A stretch of DNA of 64,000 nucleotides from Tenacibaculum maritimum NCIMB 2154. GTDB lineage: Bacteria > Bacteroidota > Bacteroidia > Flavobacteriales > Flavobacteriaceae. The notes beneath the pieces are model-generated. The model was given only the letters and a program-made list of their open reading frames with translations, did no database searches and was not told the origin of the DNA. Positions 1 through 8,855 of this stretch are shown here, in pieces (within the stretch, counting starts at the first letter, position 1; each line of letters begins with the position of its first letter). The DNA is taken from contig NZ_LT634361.1 in NCBI RefSeq assembly GCF_900119795.1, forward strand, positions 2,775,001 to 2,839,000, read 5' to 3'. A program made the position numbers and the translations under genes.

Positions 1-1766
1 TACATACATTCAATGATCCTGAAGGTAAAAAAGCTTTTTGGCATTCTTCAGCACATGTCTTGGCTCAAACTATATTAACTTTTTATCCGAACGCTAAGTT
101 AACTATTGGTCCTGCTATTGATAATGGTTTTTATTATGATCTAGACTTAGGAGAGCACAGTATTTCAGAAAAAGATTTCTCCGAAATAGAAAAAAAGTTC
201 CTAGAATTAGCTAGAGAAAAGGCTGAATTCAAAATGCGAGAAATTTCAAAAGCAGATGCTCTCTCCTATTATAAGGAAAGAGGAAATCAATATAAAGTTG
301 AGTTAATTGAAAGCTTAACTGACGGAGACATTACTTTTTGTGATCATAGTAATTTCACAGATTTATGCCGTGGAGGACATATTCCTAACACAGGAATTAT
401 AAAATCAGTAAAAATTATGAATGTTGCTGGTGCTTACTGGCGCGGAGATGAGAAAAACAATCAATTAACAAGAATTTACGGAATTTCTTTCCCTAAGCAA
501 AAAATGCTCAAGGAATACCTTCAGTTATTGGAAGAAGCTAAAAAACGTGATCATAGAAAATTAGGTAAAGAATTAGAGTTGTTTACTTTTTCTCAAAAAG
601 TAGGTGCAGGATTACCTCTATGGTTACCCAAAGGAGCTGCCTTAAGAGGTCGTTTAGAAGATTTCTTAAAGAAAGCTCAGAAAAAAGCAGGTTACGAAAT
701 GGTAATGACACCACATATCGGTCAAAAGGATTTATATGTAACTTCTGGACATTATGCTAAATATGGAGCTGATAGCTTTCAACCAATTACAACTCCTAAA
801 GACGAGGAAGAGTTTTTATTAAAACCTATGAATTGCCCTCATCATTGTGAAGTATATAACCATAAACCATATTCTTATAAAGACTTGCCAAAACGTTTTG
901 CAGAATTTGGAACCGTATATAGATATGAACAAAGTGGAGAACTTCATGGACTTACCCGTGTAAGAGGTTTTACTCAAGACGATGCTCATATCTTCTGTAC
1001 GCCTGATCAACTGGATGCTGAATTCAAGAATGTCATCGATTTGGTTTTATATGTTTTTGGCTCTTTAGGTTTTGAAGATTTTACAGCTCAAGTATCTGTA
1101 AGAGATCTTGATAATCCCGAAAAATATATTGGTTCAATTGAAAATTGGGAAAAAGCTGAAAATGCAATTATAAGTGCTGCTAAGGATAAAGGTTTGGATT
1201 ATGTCATTGAAACTGGGGAAGCGGCCTTTTACGGGCCTAAATTAGATTTCATGGTTAAAGATGCTTTAGGAAGAAGTTGGCAATTAGGAACCATTCAAGT
1301 TGATTATAACTTACCTGAACGCTTCGATTTACATTATAAAGGAGCCGATAATCAATTACACCGACCTGTGATGATTCACAGAGCTCCTTTTGGGTCTATG
1401 GAACGTTTTATAGCTGTTTTACTAGAACACACAGGAGGGAACTTCCCTCTTTGGTTAACCCCTGAACAGGTTACTATCCTGCCTATCAGCGAGAAATATC
1501 AAAAATATACCGAAAAAGTTTTAGAATTGTTAGAAAATTCCGAAATTCGCGCCCTCGTAGATTCTCGAAATGAAAAAACGGGAAGAAAAATTAGAGATGC
1601 CGAAGTAAATAAAATACCTTTTATGGTTATTGTAGGTGAAAAAGAGGAACAAGACGGTACTGTTTCTGTGAGGAAACATGGTGAAGGCGACTTAGGAACC
1701 TTTACTATTGATGCTTTTATATCTCTAATTAAAGAAGAAATTAATAGTACATTGAAACAGTTTTAG
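1..1766 (+). CDS. thrS: threonyl-tRNA synthetase, 5' end outside window
   Basis: Class II aminoacyl-tRNA synthetase that charges tRNA-Thr in the cytoplasm. The frame is open from base 3, so the gene enters from the left. About 587 residues are visible of a usual ~645, and the N-terminal TGS domain is missing. The second additional (editing) domain shows HSSAH near its start and DLCRGGH further on, the family's editing-site histidines and cysteine. The catalytic core keeps the zinc ligands in [14 protein letters not shown] and HRAPFGS, followed by the anticodon-binding domain. An in-frame TTG at 60 lies inside the conserved HSSAH motif and is not the start. infC follows after 81 bases, the usual thrS-infC-rpmI-rplT order. 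Confidence 0.97.
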   Translation, partial: HTFNDPEGKKAFWHSSAHVLAQTILTFYPNAKLTIGPAIDNGFYYDLDLGEHSISEKDFSEIEKKFLELAREKAEFKMREISKADALSYYKERGNQYKVELIESLTDGDITFCDHSNFTDLCRGGHIPNTGIIKSVKIMNVAGAYWRGDEKNNQLTRIYGISFPKQKMLKEYLQLLEEAKKRDHRKLGKELELFTFSQKVGAGLPLWLPKGAALRGRLEDFLKKAQKKAGYEMVMTPHIGQKDLYVTSGHYAKYGADSFQPITTPKDEEEFLLKPMNCPHHCEVYNHKPYSYKDLPKRFAEFGTVYRYEQSGELHGLTRVRGFTQDDAHIFCTPDQLDAEFKNVIDLVLYVFGSLGFEDFTAQVSVRDLDNPEKYIGSIENWEKAENAIISAAKDKGLDYVIETGEAAFYGPKLDFMVKDALGRSWQLGTIQVDYNLPERFDLHYKGADNQLHRPVMIHRAPFGSMERFIAVLLEHTGGNFPLWLTPEQVTILPISEKYQKYTEKVLELLENSEIRALVDSRNEKTGRKIRDAEVNKIPFMVIVGEKEEQDGTVSVRKHGEGDLGTFTIDAFISLIKEEINSTLKQF

Positions 1767-1847
1767 GTTTTTATACTTAATTCTCATAAAATATCAGTAA
1801 TTTAGTAAAATCAAATTACATTATTGTTAAATTAAAATTTTATAGTC

Positions 1848-2408
1848 ATAGCAATTAGAAGAAAAAGGTCAAGAAGACCATTAAGAGTAATCAAAGAAGA
1901 CCAACATCGAATTAATGGTAAAATTAGGGATGTTGAAGAAGTTCGTCTTGTAGGGGAAAACATCGAAGTAGGCGTTTACCCTTTATCAAAAGCTAGAGAA
2001 TTAGCGAGAGAACAAGAGTTAGATTTAGTTGAAATATCTCCAAAAGCAGTACCTCCTGTTTGTAAAATTATTGATTACAAGAAATTCTTGTATGAGCAAA
2101 AGAAACGAGAAAAAACCTTGAAGTCTAAAGCTACTAAGGTTACTGTAAAAGAAATTCGTTTTGGACCTCAAACAGATGAGCATGATTATGAATTTAAGAA
2201 GAAGCATGCCATCAAGTTTTTACAAGATGGAGCAAAGCTTAAGGCATTCGTGTTTTTTAAAGGACGTTCAATTATCTTTAAGGAACAAGGACAAATCTTA
2301 CTACTGAAGTTAGCTCAAGAACTCGAAGAATATGGTAAGGTAGAGCAAATGCCTAAATTGGAAGGTAAACGTATGATTATGTTTATTGCCCCTAAGAAGA
2401 CGAAATAA
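1848..2408 (+). CDS. infC: translation initiation factor IF-3, non-standard ATA start
   Basis: IF-3 binds the 30S subunit, prevents 50S joining and checks the start codon. The reading frame gives about 186 residues. An Arg-rich N-terminus (AIRRRRSRRP) leads into the N-domain with [20 protein letters not shown], then the linker and the C-domain with [17 protein letters not shown] and [12 protein letters not shown]. In this frame there is no ATG, GTG or TTG between the upstream stop at 1833 and position 2088, deep inside the conserved protein. The likely start is ATA at 1848; ATA at 1842 and ATT at 1854 are alternatives. Rare start codons on infC are the known basis of IF-3 autoregulation in other bacteria. 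rpmI starts 34 bases after the stop. Confidence 0.93.
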   Translation: MAIRRKRSRRPLRVIKEDQHRINGKIRDVEEVRLVGENIEVGVYPLSKARELAREQELDLVEISPKAVPPVCKIIDYKKFLYEQKKREKTLKSKATKVTVKEIRFGPQTDEHDYEFKKKHAIKFLQDGAKLKAFVFFKGRSIIFKEQGQILLLKLAQELEEYGKVEQMPKLEGKRMIMFIAPKKTK

Positions 2409-2442
2409 AAAAGTTATAAGCAAGATAAAACGAAAGACAGAA

Positions 2443-2640
2443 ATGCCTAAAATGAAAACCAAGTCTAGTGCCAAGAAACGTTTTAAGTTAACTGGTTCTG
2501 GAAAAATTAAAAGAAAGCACGCGTTTAAAAGTCACATTTTAACAAAAAAGTCTAAAAAACGTAAGCTAGCATTAACACACGCTGCATTAGTTCATAAATC
2601 TGATGAAGCGAACATTAAGCAACAATTAACTTTAAGATAA
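2443..2640 (+). CDS. rpmI: 50S ribosomal protein bL35
   Basis: Small basic 65-residue protein of the large ribosomal subunit. It starts [20 protein letters not shown], the canonical bL35 N-terminus, and continues with [19 protein letters not shown]. The ATG at 2443 gives the family's normal length; extending upstream only adds residues from the infC end. It lies between infC and rplT, as in most bacteria, and is probably co-transcribed with them. Confidence 0.97.
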   Translation: MPKMKTKSSAKKRFKLTGSGKIKRKHAFKSHILTKKSKKRKLALTHAALVHKSDEANIKQQLTLR

Positions 2641-2739
2641 TTTAAAGTTACAGGGAATTTAATTATTAACCATGGAGTTTGGCTCATAAAGTATTTATAA
2701 TTTTATATAAATCGCCAACTACAAAAAACAATTTGAATT

Positions 2740-3084
2740 ATGCCAAGATCAGTAAATTCAGTAGCTTCAAGAAGAAGAAGAAAAAAAATCTTGAAGCAAG
2801 CAAAAGGTTACTTTGGACGTAGAAAAAACGTTTATACAGTAGCTAAAAATGCGGTGGAAAAAGCAATGACATATGCTTATAGAGACCGTAAAAATAATAA
2901 GAGAAACTTTCGTTCATTATGGATTCAGCGTATCAATGCTGGAGCTCGTCAGTTCGGAATGTCTTACTCACAGTTTATGGGTAAAGTAAAAGCTAACGAT
3001 ATCGAATTAAACCGTAAGGTTTTAGCTGATTTAGCGATGAACAATCCAGAAGCTTTTAAGGCTATCGTAGATAAAATTAAATAG
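2740..3084 (+). CDS. rplT: 50S ribosomal protein bL20
   Basis: bL20, 114 residues, an early 23S rRNA-binding assembly protein. The N-terminus [20 protein letters not shown] and the segment [20 protein letters not shown] are diagnostic, and length is normal. It is the last gene of the infC operon, separated from rpmI by 99 bases. A strong hairpin terminator follows 22 bases after the stop. In other phyla bL20 represses its operon by binding a leader; the 99-base gap could hold such a site, but I see no clear structure there. Confidence 0.97.
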   Translation: MPRSVNSVASRRRRKKILKQAKGYFGRRKNVYTVAKNAVEKAMTYAYRDRKNNKRNFRSLWIQRINAGARQFGMSYSQFMGKVKANDIELNRKVLADLAMNNPEAFKAIVDKIK

Positions 3085-3105
3085 TTTAATAAACTTGCTT
3101 ATACT

Positions 3106-3136
3106 AAAAAACCCAAACTAACGTTTGGGTTTTTTT
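3106..3136 (+). terminator. rho-independent terminator of the infC-rpmI-rplT operon
   Basis: A stem of AAAAAACCCAAAC and GTTTGGGTTTTTT around the loop TAAC, ending in a run of T. It lies 22 bases after the rplT stop. The TTTG inside the 3' arm may also serve as the -33 element for the next gene. Confidence 0.9.
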
Positions 3137-3152
3137 ACAACTACTATATTTA
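3124..3152 (+). promoter_or_regulatory. possible promoter of the coiled-coil membrane protein gene
   Basis: TTTG at 3124 and TATATTTA at 3145 (seven of eight matches to TAnnTTTG), 17 bases apart and 23 bases before the start codon. The -33 element lies in the terminator stem of the preceding operon. Confidence 0.5.
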
Positions 3153-3174
3153 CTAAAATTTTTTATAATACATT

Positions 3175-3765
3175 ATGATCCCAAGATTTGTATCCTTATT
3201 TATTTGCTTATTTGTTTTTAATATATCTATCGCTCAAAAAGCACAAACGGAATTACTACCTAATACGGTTGAAAACCAATTCAAGAAAGTATACAAAAAC
3301 GCTAACAACTACCAGATTTATAAAGTGGTAAAAAAAGAAGTTTATTTAAATCTTCAAAAAAATGTTCTTGACAGTATCTCTATCATAAAGAGAAACCTTA
3401 TTAGCAGGAAACAAGAAATAAAAAATCAACAGCAAAAGATAAAAGATTTAAATAGCAAAATAACCGAATTAAACAAAAGTCTAAGTATTTCTTTGTCTAA
3501 AGAAGATACTATCTCTCTCTTTGGTACTCAATTAAAAAAGACCTCTTATAATACTATTTTATGGGGAGTTATAACTATTCTTTTTATTTCATTGTTCTTC
3601 TTTATTTATAAATTTAAAGAAAGTAGCGCTTTGACTAAAGAAGCTAAAAATAACTTAGCTGAAATAGAGCAAGAGTTCGAGGAACACAGAAAGAAATCAC
3701 TAGAGAAAGAACAAAAAATCAGGCGTCAGCTACAAGATGAAATAAACAAACAAAGAGGTGTTTAA
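3175..3765 (+). CDS. secreted or membrane coiled-coil protein, function unknown
   Basis: A 196-residue protein. It has a cleavable-looking signal peptide (residues 1-20, ending SIAQKAQ), a hydrophilic Lys/Gln-rich coiled coil at about 60-105, one transmembrane segment at about 123-143 (LWGVITILFISLFFFIY), and a charged C-terminal coiled coil. This architecture suggests a periplasmic stalk anchored in the inner membrane with a cytoplasmic tail. From memory, flavobacterial relatives are sometimes labelled tRNA (guanine-N1)-methyltransferase; nothing here resembles TrmD, which has a SPOUT fold and no membrane segment, so that label would be wrong. The gene stands alone between two terminators. 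Confidence 0.8.
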   Translation: MIPRFVSLFICLFVFNISIAQKAQTELLPNTVENQFKKVYKNANNYQIYKVVKKEVYLNLQKNVLDSISIIKRNLISRKQEIKNQQQKIKDLNSKITELNKSLSISLSKEDTISLFGTQLKKTSYNTILWGVITILFISLFFFIYKFKESSALTKEAKNNLAEIEQEFEEHRKKSLEKEQKIRRQLQDEINKQRGV

Positions 3766-3775
3766 TAAGTTATCT

Positions 3776-3821
3776 AAAAAAAGCGGTCACTAAGTTTAAA
3801 AACTTAGTGACCGCTTTTTTT
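3776..3821. terminator. bidirectional terminator between convergent genes
   Basis: A perfect 16-base-pair stem (AAGCGGTCACTAAGTT with its complement, loop TAAA) flanked by A7 on the left and T7 on the right. It can end both the plus-strand gene at 3765 and the minus-strand fhs at 3850. Confidence 0.92.
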
Positions 3822-3849
3822 ATCATTTTTTCTGAAACCACCTTTTCTA

Positions 3850-5535
3850 CTAAGACAGTCCTGAAATTACTCCTCCATTATCAATGGTCATTCCTTCAGA
3901 GGCTGGTATTGAAGGTAAACCTGGCATACGCATCATCTTACCTAAAATAGGAATGATGAATTGCGCTCCTGCAGCTATTTCTATTTCTCTCACTGTAACT
4001 GTAAAACCTTCTGGTCTTCCTATTAATTTATCATTATCAGAAAATGACTTTTGGGTCTTTGCCATACAGATAGCAAAATCATTAAAACCTAATCGATCAA
4101 TTCTTCTAAGGTTTAATTGTGCTTTTTTACTATATTCTACCTTTACTGCTCCATAAATTTCCTTAGCAATGATTTCTATCTTCTCTTTTACCGGGCTTTT
4201 CCAATCATATAGAGGCTTATATTGCGTTGCTTTATGTTCTACAATGTTTGATACGGCTCTTGCTAAATCTTGCGTTCCTAGACCTCCTTTTTCCCATCCT
4301 TCAGACAAAACTGCTTCTACTCCAACATTCCTACACGCTTCTTTTATATAGTTAACTTCCTCTTCTGAATCTGTATAAAATGAGTTAATTGCAACTACTG
4401 GTTCTATATTATACTTTCTAATATTTTCAATATGCTTTTCTAAATTTTTAAATCCTAGCTTCACAGCTTCAACATTAGGTATGCTGTATGCTTCTTTCTC
4501 AACACCTCCATGATGACGTAAAGCTCTTACTGTTGCTACTAAAACCACACACTTAGGGTTCAATCCTGCATAAGCCGATTTAATATTTAAAAACTTTTCT
4601 GCTCCTAAATCAGCTCCAAACCCTGCTTCTGTTACAACATAATCAGACAATGACAGTCCCATTTTTGTTGCTATAATTGTATTGGTTCCTTGCGCTATAT
4701 TTGCAAAAGGCCCACCATGTATAATTGCTGGGTTTTCCTCTAAAGTTTGTACTAAATTTGGTTTAATTGCATCTTTTAATAAAATAGCCATTGCATTTTC
4801 TGCTTTCAAATCTCTAGCAAAAACAGGTTTTTTATCAAAGGTAAACCCTATAAAAATATTCCCTAAACGTTCCTTTAAATTATCAAAATCTGTTGCCATG
4901 CAAAGTATTGCCATTACCTCAGAGGCTGGTGTTATATTAAAACCATCTTCTCTAGGGATTCCATTTGCGGTTCCTCCCAAGCCTATTGTAATTTGGCGTA
5001 AGGCTCTATCATTCATATCAATAACTCGCTTCCATAAAATCGTTCTTGGATCAATATTTAAATTATTCGTTTTGCTCTGAATATTATTATCTATCAAAGC
5101 TGATAATAAATTATTTGCTTTTTCCACTGCATTAAAATCTCCTGTAAAATGGAGATTAATATCTTCCATAGGTACCACTTGGCTATATCCTCCTCCAGCG
5201 GCACCTCCTTTTATACCAAAAACAGGTCCTAAAGAAGGCTCTCTTAAAACAACAGTTGCTTGCTTTCCTATCGTGTTCAAACCTTCTGTCAATCCAATTG
5301 AAACTGTCGTTTTTCCTTCTCCTGCTGGAGTTGGTGTTAAAGCAGTTACTAAGACTAAATTATTCCGCTTTATTTTCTCTTCATCTATTAACGACAATGG
5401 TAATTTAGCCTTGTATTTTCCATACATTTCTAAATCATTTTCGCTTATATTTAACTTATTTGCAATGGTTTTTATGTGCTTTAACTCTTTTCCTTGTGCA
5501 ATTTCAATATCCGATAAATTTGATACTACTTCCAT
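3850..5535 (-). CDS. fhs: formate-tetrahydrofolate ligase
   Basis: Makes 10-formyl-THF from formate, ATP and THF in the cytoplasm, feeding purine synthesis and, after reduction, the methionine pathway. At 561 residues it has normal family length. The ATP-binding loop TPTPAGEGKTT is near residue 68, followed by the typical EPSLGPVFGIKGGAAGGGY-type region and a C-terminal FTVTVREIEIAAGA. It is a single-gene unit, convergent with the coiled-coil gene and divergent from secDF. The start ATG fits the family N-terminus (SDIEIAQ). A minus-strand GATATTTG at 5676-5669 with TTG 18 bases upstream could be its promoter, which would leave a leader of about 130 bases. Confidence 0.96.
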   Translation of the reverse strand: MEVVSNLSDIEIAQGKELKHIKTIANKLNISENDLEMYGKYKAKLPLSLIDEEKIKRNNLVLVTALTPTPAGEGKTTVSIGLTEGLNTIGKQATVVLREPSLGPVFGIKGGAAGGGYSQVVPMEDINLHFTGDFNAVEKANNLLSALIDNNIQSKTNNLNIDPRTILWKRVIDMNDRALRQITIGLGGTANGIPREDGFNITPASEVMAILCMATDFDNLKERLGNIFIGFTFDKKPVFARDLKAENAMAILLKDAIKPNLVQTLEENPAIIHGGPFANIAQGTNTIIATKMGLSLSDYVVTEAGFGADLGAEKFLNIKSAYAGLNPKCVVLVATVRALRHHGGVEKEAYSIPNVEAVKLGFKNLEKHIENIRKYNIEPVVAINSFYTDSEEEVNYIKEACRNVGVEAVLSEGWEKGGLGTQDLARAVSNIVEHKATQYKPLYDWKSPVKEKIEIIAKEIYGAVKVEYSKKAQLNLRRIDRLGFNDFAICMAKTQKSFSDNDKLIGRPEGFTVTVREIEIAAGAQFIIPILGKMMRMPGLPSIPASEGMTIDNGGVISGLS

Positions 5536-5702
5536 TTTACTTGCTGTTCTTTAACTTAATTATTTAATTAACAACCTATTTTAATAAATCGTTAGCTTCT
5601 TATATTAAACAGTAAAGATACCATTTAAGCTTCTATTTTTTAACTAGATTTCCTAAAGTTTTGAAAAACAAATATCTTCCAAATATAAATATAACAAAAC
5701 AA

Positions 5703-5733
5703 TTGGCTAATCTTTTTTGAAACACTATATTTG
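5703..5733 (+). promoter_or_regulatory. promoter of secDF
   Basis: TTG at 5703 and TATATTTG at 5726, spaced 20 bases, match the Bacteroidota sigma-A consensus (-33 TTG, -7 TAnnTTTG). The start codon lies 37 bases downstream. Confidence 0.8.
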
Positions 5734-5770
5734 CACGTTTTTATTAAGAAGTCGATTAAAATTATTGAAA

Positions 5771-8752
5771 ATGCAGAACAAAGGTCTTATTAAATTATTT
5801 GCTATCCTTTTTGGATTAGTAAGTTTGTACCAATTATCATTTACGTTTTTCGCCAATAGAGTTGAAGACGAAGCTAAAGCATTTGCTAAAAGCAATGTAA
5901 CAGGAAACAATGGTAGAGAACTTGCCAAGTTAGAAAGAAAATATTTAGATAGCGTAGCAAATAAAGATGTTATTAATTTAGGATTTGCAAAGTACAGCTA
6001 CAATGATATCAAAAACAAGGAAATGAACCTTGGTTTGGATTTAAAGGGGGGTATTAATGCTATTTTACAAGTATCTGTAAAGGATATTTTAGTGGGATTA
6101 TCTAACAATTCTAAAAATGCGGTTTTTAATGAAGCTTTAGCTAAAGCAGATGAAGCCCAAAAGGATAGTCAAGAAAACTACTTAGATTTATTTTTTACTC
6201 AATTTGAGAATTTAAGTAATAACAGTATCAAACTTAGTGATCCTGCTATTTTTGGAACCAAGGCTTTACGTGAAAAAATCGACTTTAATAAAACGAATGC
6301 TCAAGTAAAAGAAGTGCTACAAGATGAAATTAACTCTTCTATCAATACCGCTTTTGAAGTTTTACGTAGTCGTATTGATAAATTTGGAGTTGTTCAACCA
6401 AGCATACAACGTATTGGTAATTCAGGTAGAATTCAAGTAGAGTTACCTGGTGCTAAAGATATCGAGCGTGTTCAAAAATTATTACAAAGTACTGCTGAAT
6501 TACAATTTTGGGAAGTATTTACAAATATTGAGGTGCAAAATTTCTTCTTTCAAGCTAATGCAAAAGCTACTGAAATCTTAAAAGAGAAAGAAGAGATTAA
6601 GGAAGAAGCTAAAGATTCTACAAAAACAGATAGTATTGATGATCTATTAGGTGCTTCTGCTGATTCTACAAAAGTAAATCAACAAAAAAGCTTATTTACT
6701 TATTTGTATCCTAATGTAGCTCAAAACCAAAACCAAGCGAGTTCTTTAGTAGCTCAGGCAAAAGTGTCTGACACTGCTATGGTTAATAAGCTATTGAAGA
6801 TGAAAGAGATTCGTTCTTTATTACCTAAGAATCTAAAATACGCTAAATTTTTGTGGGATTATAAAGCCCAACCAAGTGCTGATAAAACTTCTGAAATCAT
6901 AGGTTTATATGCCATAAAATCAAACAGATATGATGAAGCTACTATTGATGGTGACGTTATCGCTGATGCCAAGCAAGAATACGATCAGTTAAGCAAACCT
7001 GTTGTAAGCATGCTTATGAACGGGTCTGGAACTAAAAAATGGGCAAAAATGACAGGCGAAAATGTAGGTAAATTTGTTGCTGTTGTTTTAGATAATTATG
7101 TATATACAGCTCCTATAGTGAATGGCGCTATTACAGGAGGAAGCACTCAAATTTCTGGTGGTCAAATGACGGTTAATGAAGCTCAAGATATTGCCACTGT
7201 TTTAAAAGCTGGTAAGTTACCTGCTCCTGCAAGAATAATTCAAGCAGAAGTAGTAGGTCCTTCTTTAGGAAAAGAATCTATCAATGCTAGTATGTGGTCA
7301 TTTGGTTTGGCTATTTTGCTAGTCTTAATATGGATGCTACTTTACTATGGTAAAGCTGGTTTGTATGCCAATATTGCTTTATTAGTGAATATCTTATTTA
7401 TTTTTGGAATTTTAGCTTCTTTCAATTCTGTATTAACACTGCCTGGGATTGCTGGTATTATTTTAACAATCGGTATGTCCGTAGATGCTAATGTTATCAT
7501 CTTTGAAAGAATCAAAGAAGGATTGACTTCAGGTAAAGGATTAGCTACTTCTGTTGAAGAAGGTTTTAGTGTAAAAGGAGCTTTATCTGCTATTATTGAT
7601 GCAAATATTACTACTTTACTAACAGGTATTATTTTATATGTGTTTGGAACTGGACCTATTAAAGGTTTTGCCTTAACGTTAATGATTGGTATTGCTACCT
7701 CATTATTTACAGCTGTATTTATCACTCGCTTATTAATAGATGGAGCTGTCTTAAAAGGGGCAAACCTTACTTTTAATACTAATATTTCGAAAAATTGGTT
7801 TCAGAATATTAGTTTTAAATTCTTACAAAAGCGTAAAGCTGCATACATCTTCTCTGGAGCTATTATCTTAGCTGGTTTAATCTCAATTTTTTCAATTGGA
7901 CTAAAGCAAGGTGTTGATTTTAAAGGAGGGAGATCTTATGTTGTTCGTTTTGATCAGCCTATGAATGCCACTGAAGTTGCTTCAGCCTTAAAAGATAGTT
8001 TTGGAGCTGCTCCAGAAGTAAAAACTTATGGTGCTGATAACCAACTAAAAATAACAACTGTTTACAAAATAGATGAGGAAGGTAAAGAGATAGACGAAAG
8101 TGTTCAAAGTACTTTATTCACAGGATTAAAACCTTATTTAGGAGCTACTTCTTATGAGGATTTTAAACCTGGGTTTGAAAAAGCAGGAAATGGAATTATG
8201 AGCTATATGAAAGTAGAGCCTACAATTGCTGACGATATTAAGAAAGCTGCTTTATGGGCTGTATTGGGTTCTTTAATTGTAGTGTTTTTATACATATTAT
8301 TGCGTTTTAGAAAAATGTCTTATTCTATTGGCGCTGTTGTTGCTGTTTTCCATGATGTGCTAATCGTATTAGGAATCTTCTCTATACTGTATCAATTTAT
8401 GCCTTTTGACATGGAAATAGGGCAATCATTTATTGCTGCTATTTTAACAGTAGTAGGATATTCATTGAATGATACTGTGGTTATTTTTGATAGAATTAGA
8501 GAGTATGCAGGTGATCACAAATCTTTTGATGCAAGCTTAGTTGATAAAGCTTTAAGTAGTACATTAGGAAGAACCATCAATACTTCATTAACCACTTTAT
8601 TAGTAATGCTAGCTATTTTCTTCTTCGGAGGTGATTCTATTAAAGGGTTTATGTTTGCATTAATTGTTGGGGTTATTGTAGGTACATATTCTTCATTATT
8701 TGTTGCAACTCCTGTTATGTTTGATACATCTAAAGAAGAAAACAAAGAATAA
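5771..8752 (+). CDS. secDF: protein translocase subunits SecD and SecF, fused
   Basis: Inner-membrane RND-type subunit that uses the proton gradient to pull proteins through SecYEG. The ATG at 5771 gives 993 residues; an upstream ATG at 5717 is rejected because it overlaps the promoter and adds a non-family extension. SecD half: TM1 at about 9-27, GLDLKGG, a large periplasmic P1 domain, then the TM block with GIILTIGMSVDANVIIFERI. SecF half, from about residue 680: VDFKGGRSYVV and VVGYSLNDTVVIFDRIRE. The Asp/Arg pairs of both halves are present. A Gln/Ser-rich insert near residues 290-330 is expected in Bacteroidota SecD. Fused SecDF is common in this phylum. A terminator follows. Confidence 0.96.
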   Translation: MQNKGLIKLFAILFGLVSLYQLSFTFFANRVEDEAKAFAKSNVTGNNGRELAKLERKYLDSVANKDVINLGFAKYSYNDIKNKEMNLGLDLKGGINAILQVSVKDILVGLSNNSKNAVFNEALAKADEAQKDSQENYLDLFFTQFENLSNNSIKLSDPAIFGTKALREKIDFNKTNAQVKEVLQDEINSSINTAFEVLRSRIDKFGVVQPSIQRIGNSGRIQVELPGAKDIERVQKLLQSTAELQFWEVFTNIEVQNFFFQANAKATEILKEKEEIKEEAKDSTKTDSIDDLLGASADSTKVNQQKSLFTYLYPNVAQNQNQASSLVAQAKVSDTAMVNKLLKMKEIRSLLPKNLKYAKFLWDYKAQPSADKTSEIIGLYAIKSNRYDEATIDGDVIADAKQEYDQLSKPVVSMLMNGSGTKKWAKMTGENVGKFVAVVLDNYVYTAPIVNGAITGGSTQISGGQMTVNEAQDIATVLKAGKLPAPARIIQAEVVGPSLGKESINASMWSFGLAILLVLIWMLLYYGKAGLYANIALLVNILFIFGILASFNSVLTLPGIAGIILTIGMSVDANVIIFERIKEGLTSGKGLATSVEEGFSVKGALSAIIDANITTLLTGIILYVFGTGPIKGFALTLMIGIATSLFTAVFITRLLIDGAVLKGANLTFNTNISKNWFQNISFKFLQKRKAAYIFSGAIILAGLISIFSIGLKQGVDFKGGRSYVVRFDQPMNATEVASALKDSFGAAPEVKTYGADNQLKITTVYKIDEEGKEIDESVQSTLFTGLKPYLGATSYEDFKPGFEKAGNGIMSYMKVEPTIADDIKKAALWAVLGSLIVVFLYILLRFRKMSYSIGAVVAVFHDVLIVLGIFSILYQFMPFDMEIGQSFIAAILTVVGYSLNDTVVIFDRIREYAGDHKSFDASLVDKALSSTLGRTINTSLTTLLVMLAIFFFGGDSIKGFMFALIVGVIVGTYSSLFVATPVMFDTSKEENKE

Positions 8753-8777
8753 TCTTTCAAAAAAATAAAAAAGTAAC

Positions 8778-8811
8778 AAACCGTTTTGAAGAAACATCAA
8801 AACGGTTTTTG
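8778..8811 (+). terminator. terminator of secDF
   Basis: A 12-base-pair stem AAACCGTTTTGA with its complement, loop of 7, then T-rich. The terminal TTTTTG overlaps the -33 element of the next promoter. Confidence 0.85.
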
Positions 8812-8838
8812 CTTTCAAAAAGTAAGCCACTATATTTG
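8808..8838 (+). promoter_or_regulatory. promoter of the hpt-adk fusion gene
   Basis: TTTG at 8808 and TATATTTG at 8831, spaced 19 bases, are a full consensus match. The start codon is 17 bases after the -7 element. Confidence 0.85.
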
Positions 8839-8855
8839 TAATTTAATAGCACAGT

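Noticed and set aside
60-62. TTG as the start of thrS
   Set aside because: It falls inside the conserved HSSAHVLAQ motif and the frame stays open to the left edge, so the gene simply begins outside the window.
3884-5554. Several plus-strand reading frames inside fhs
   Set aside because: They are antisense shadows of a complete, highly conserved gene and resemble no family.
7345-7725. Minus-strand reading frame inside secDF
   Set aside because: It is a shadow of conserved transmembrane sequence in SecD, with no start signals and no family.
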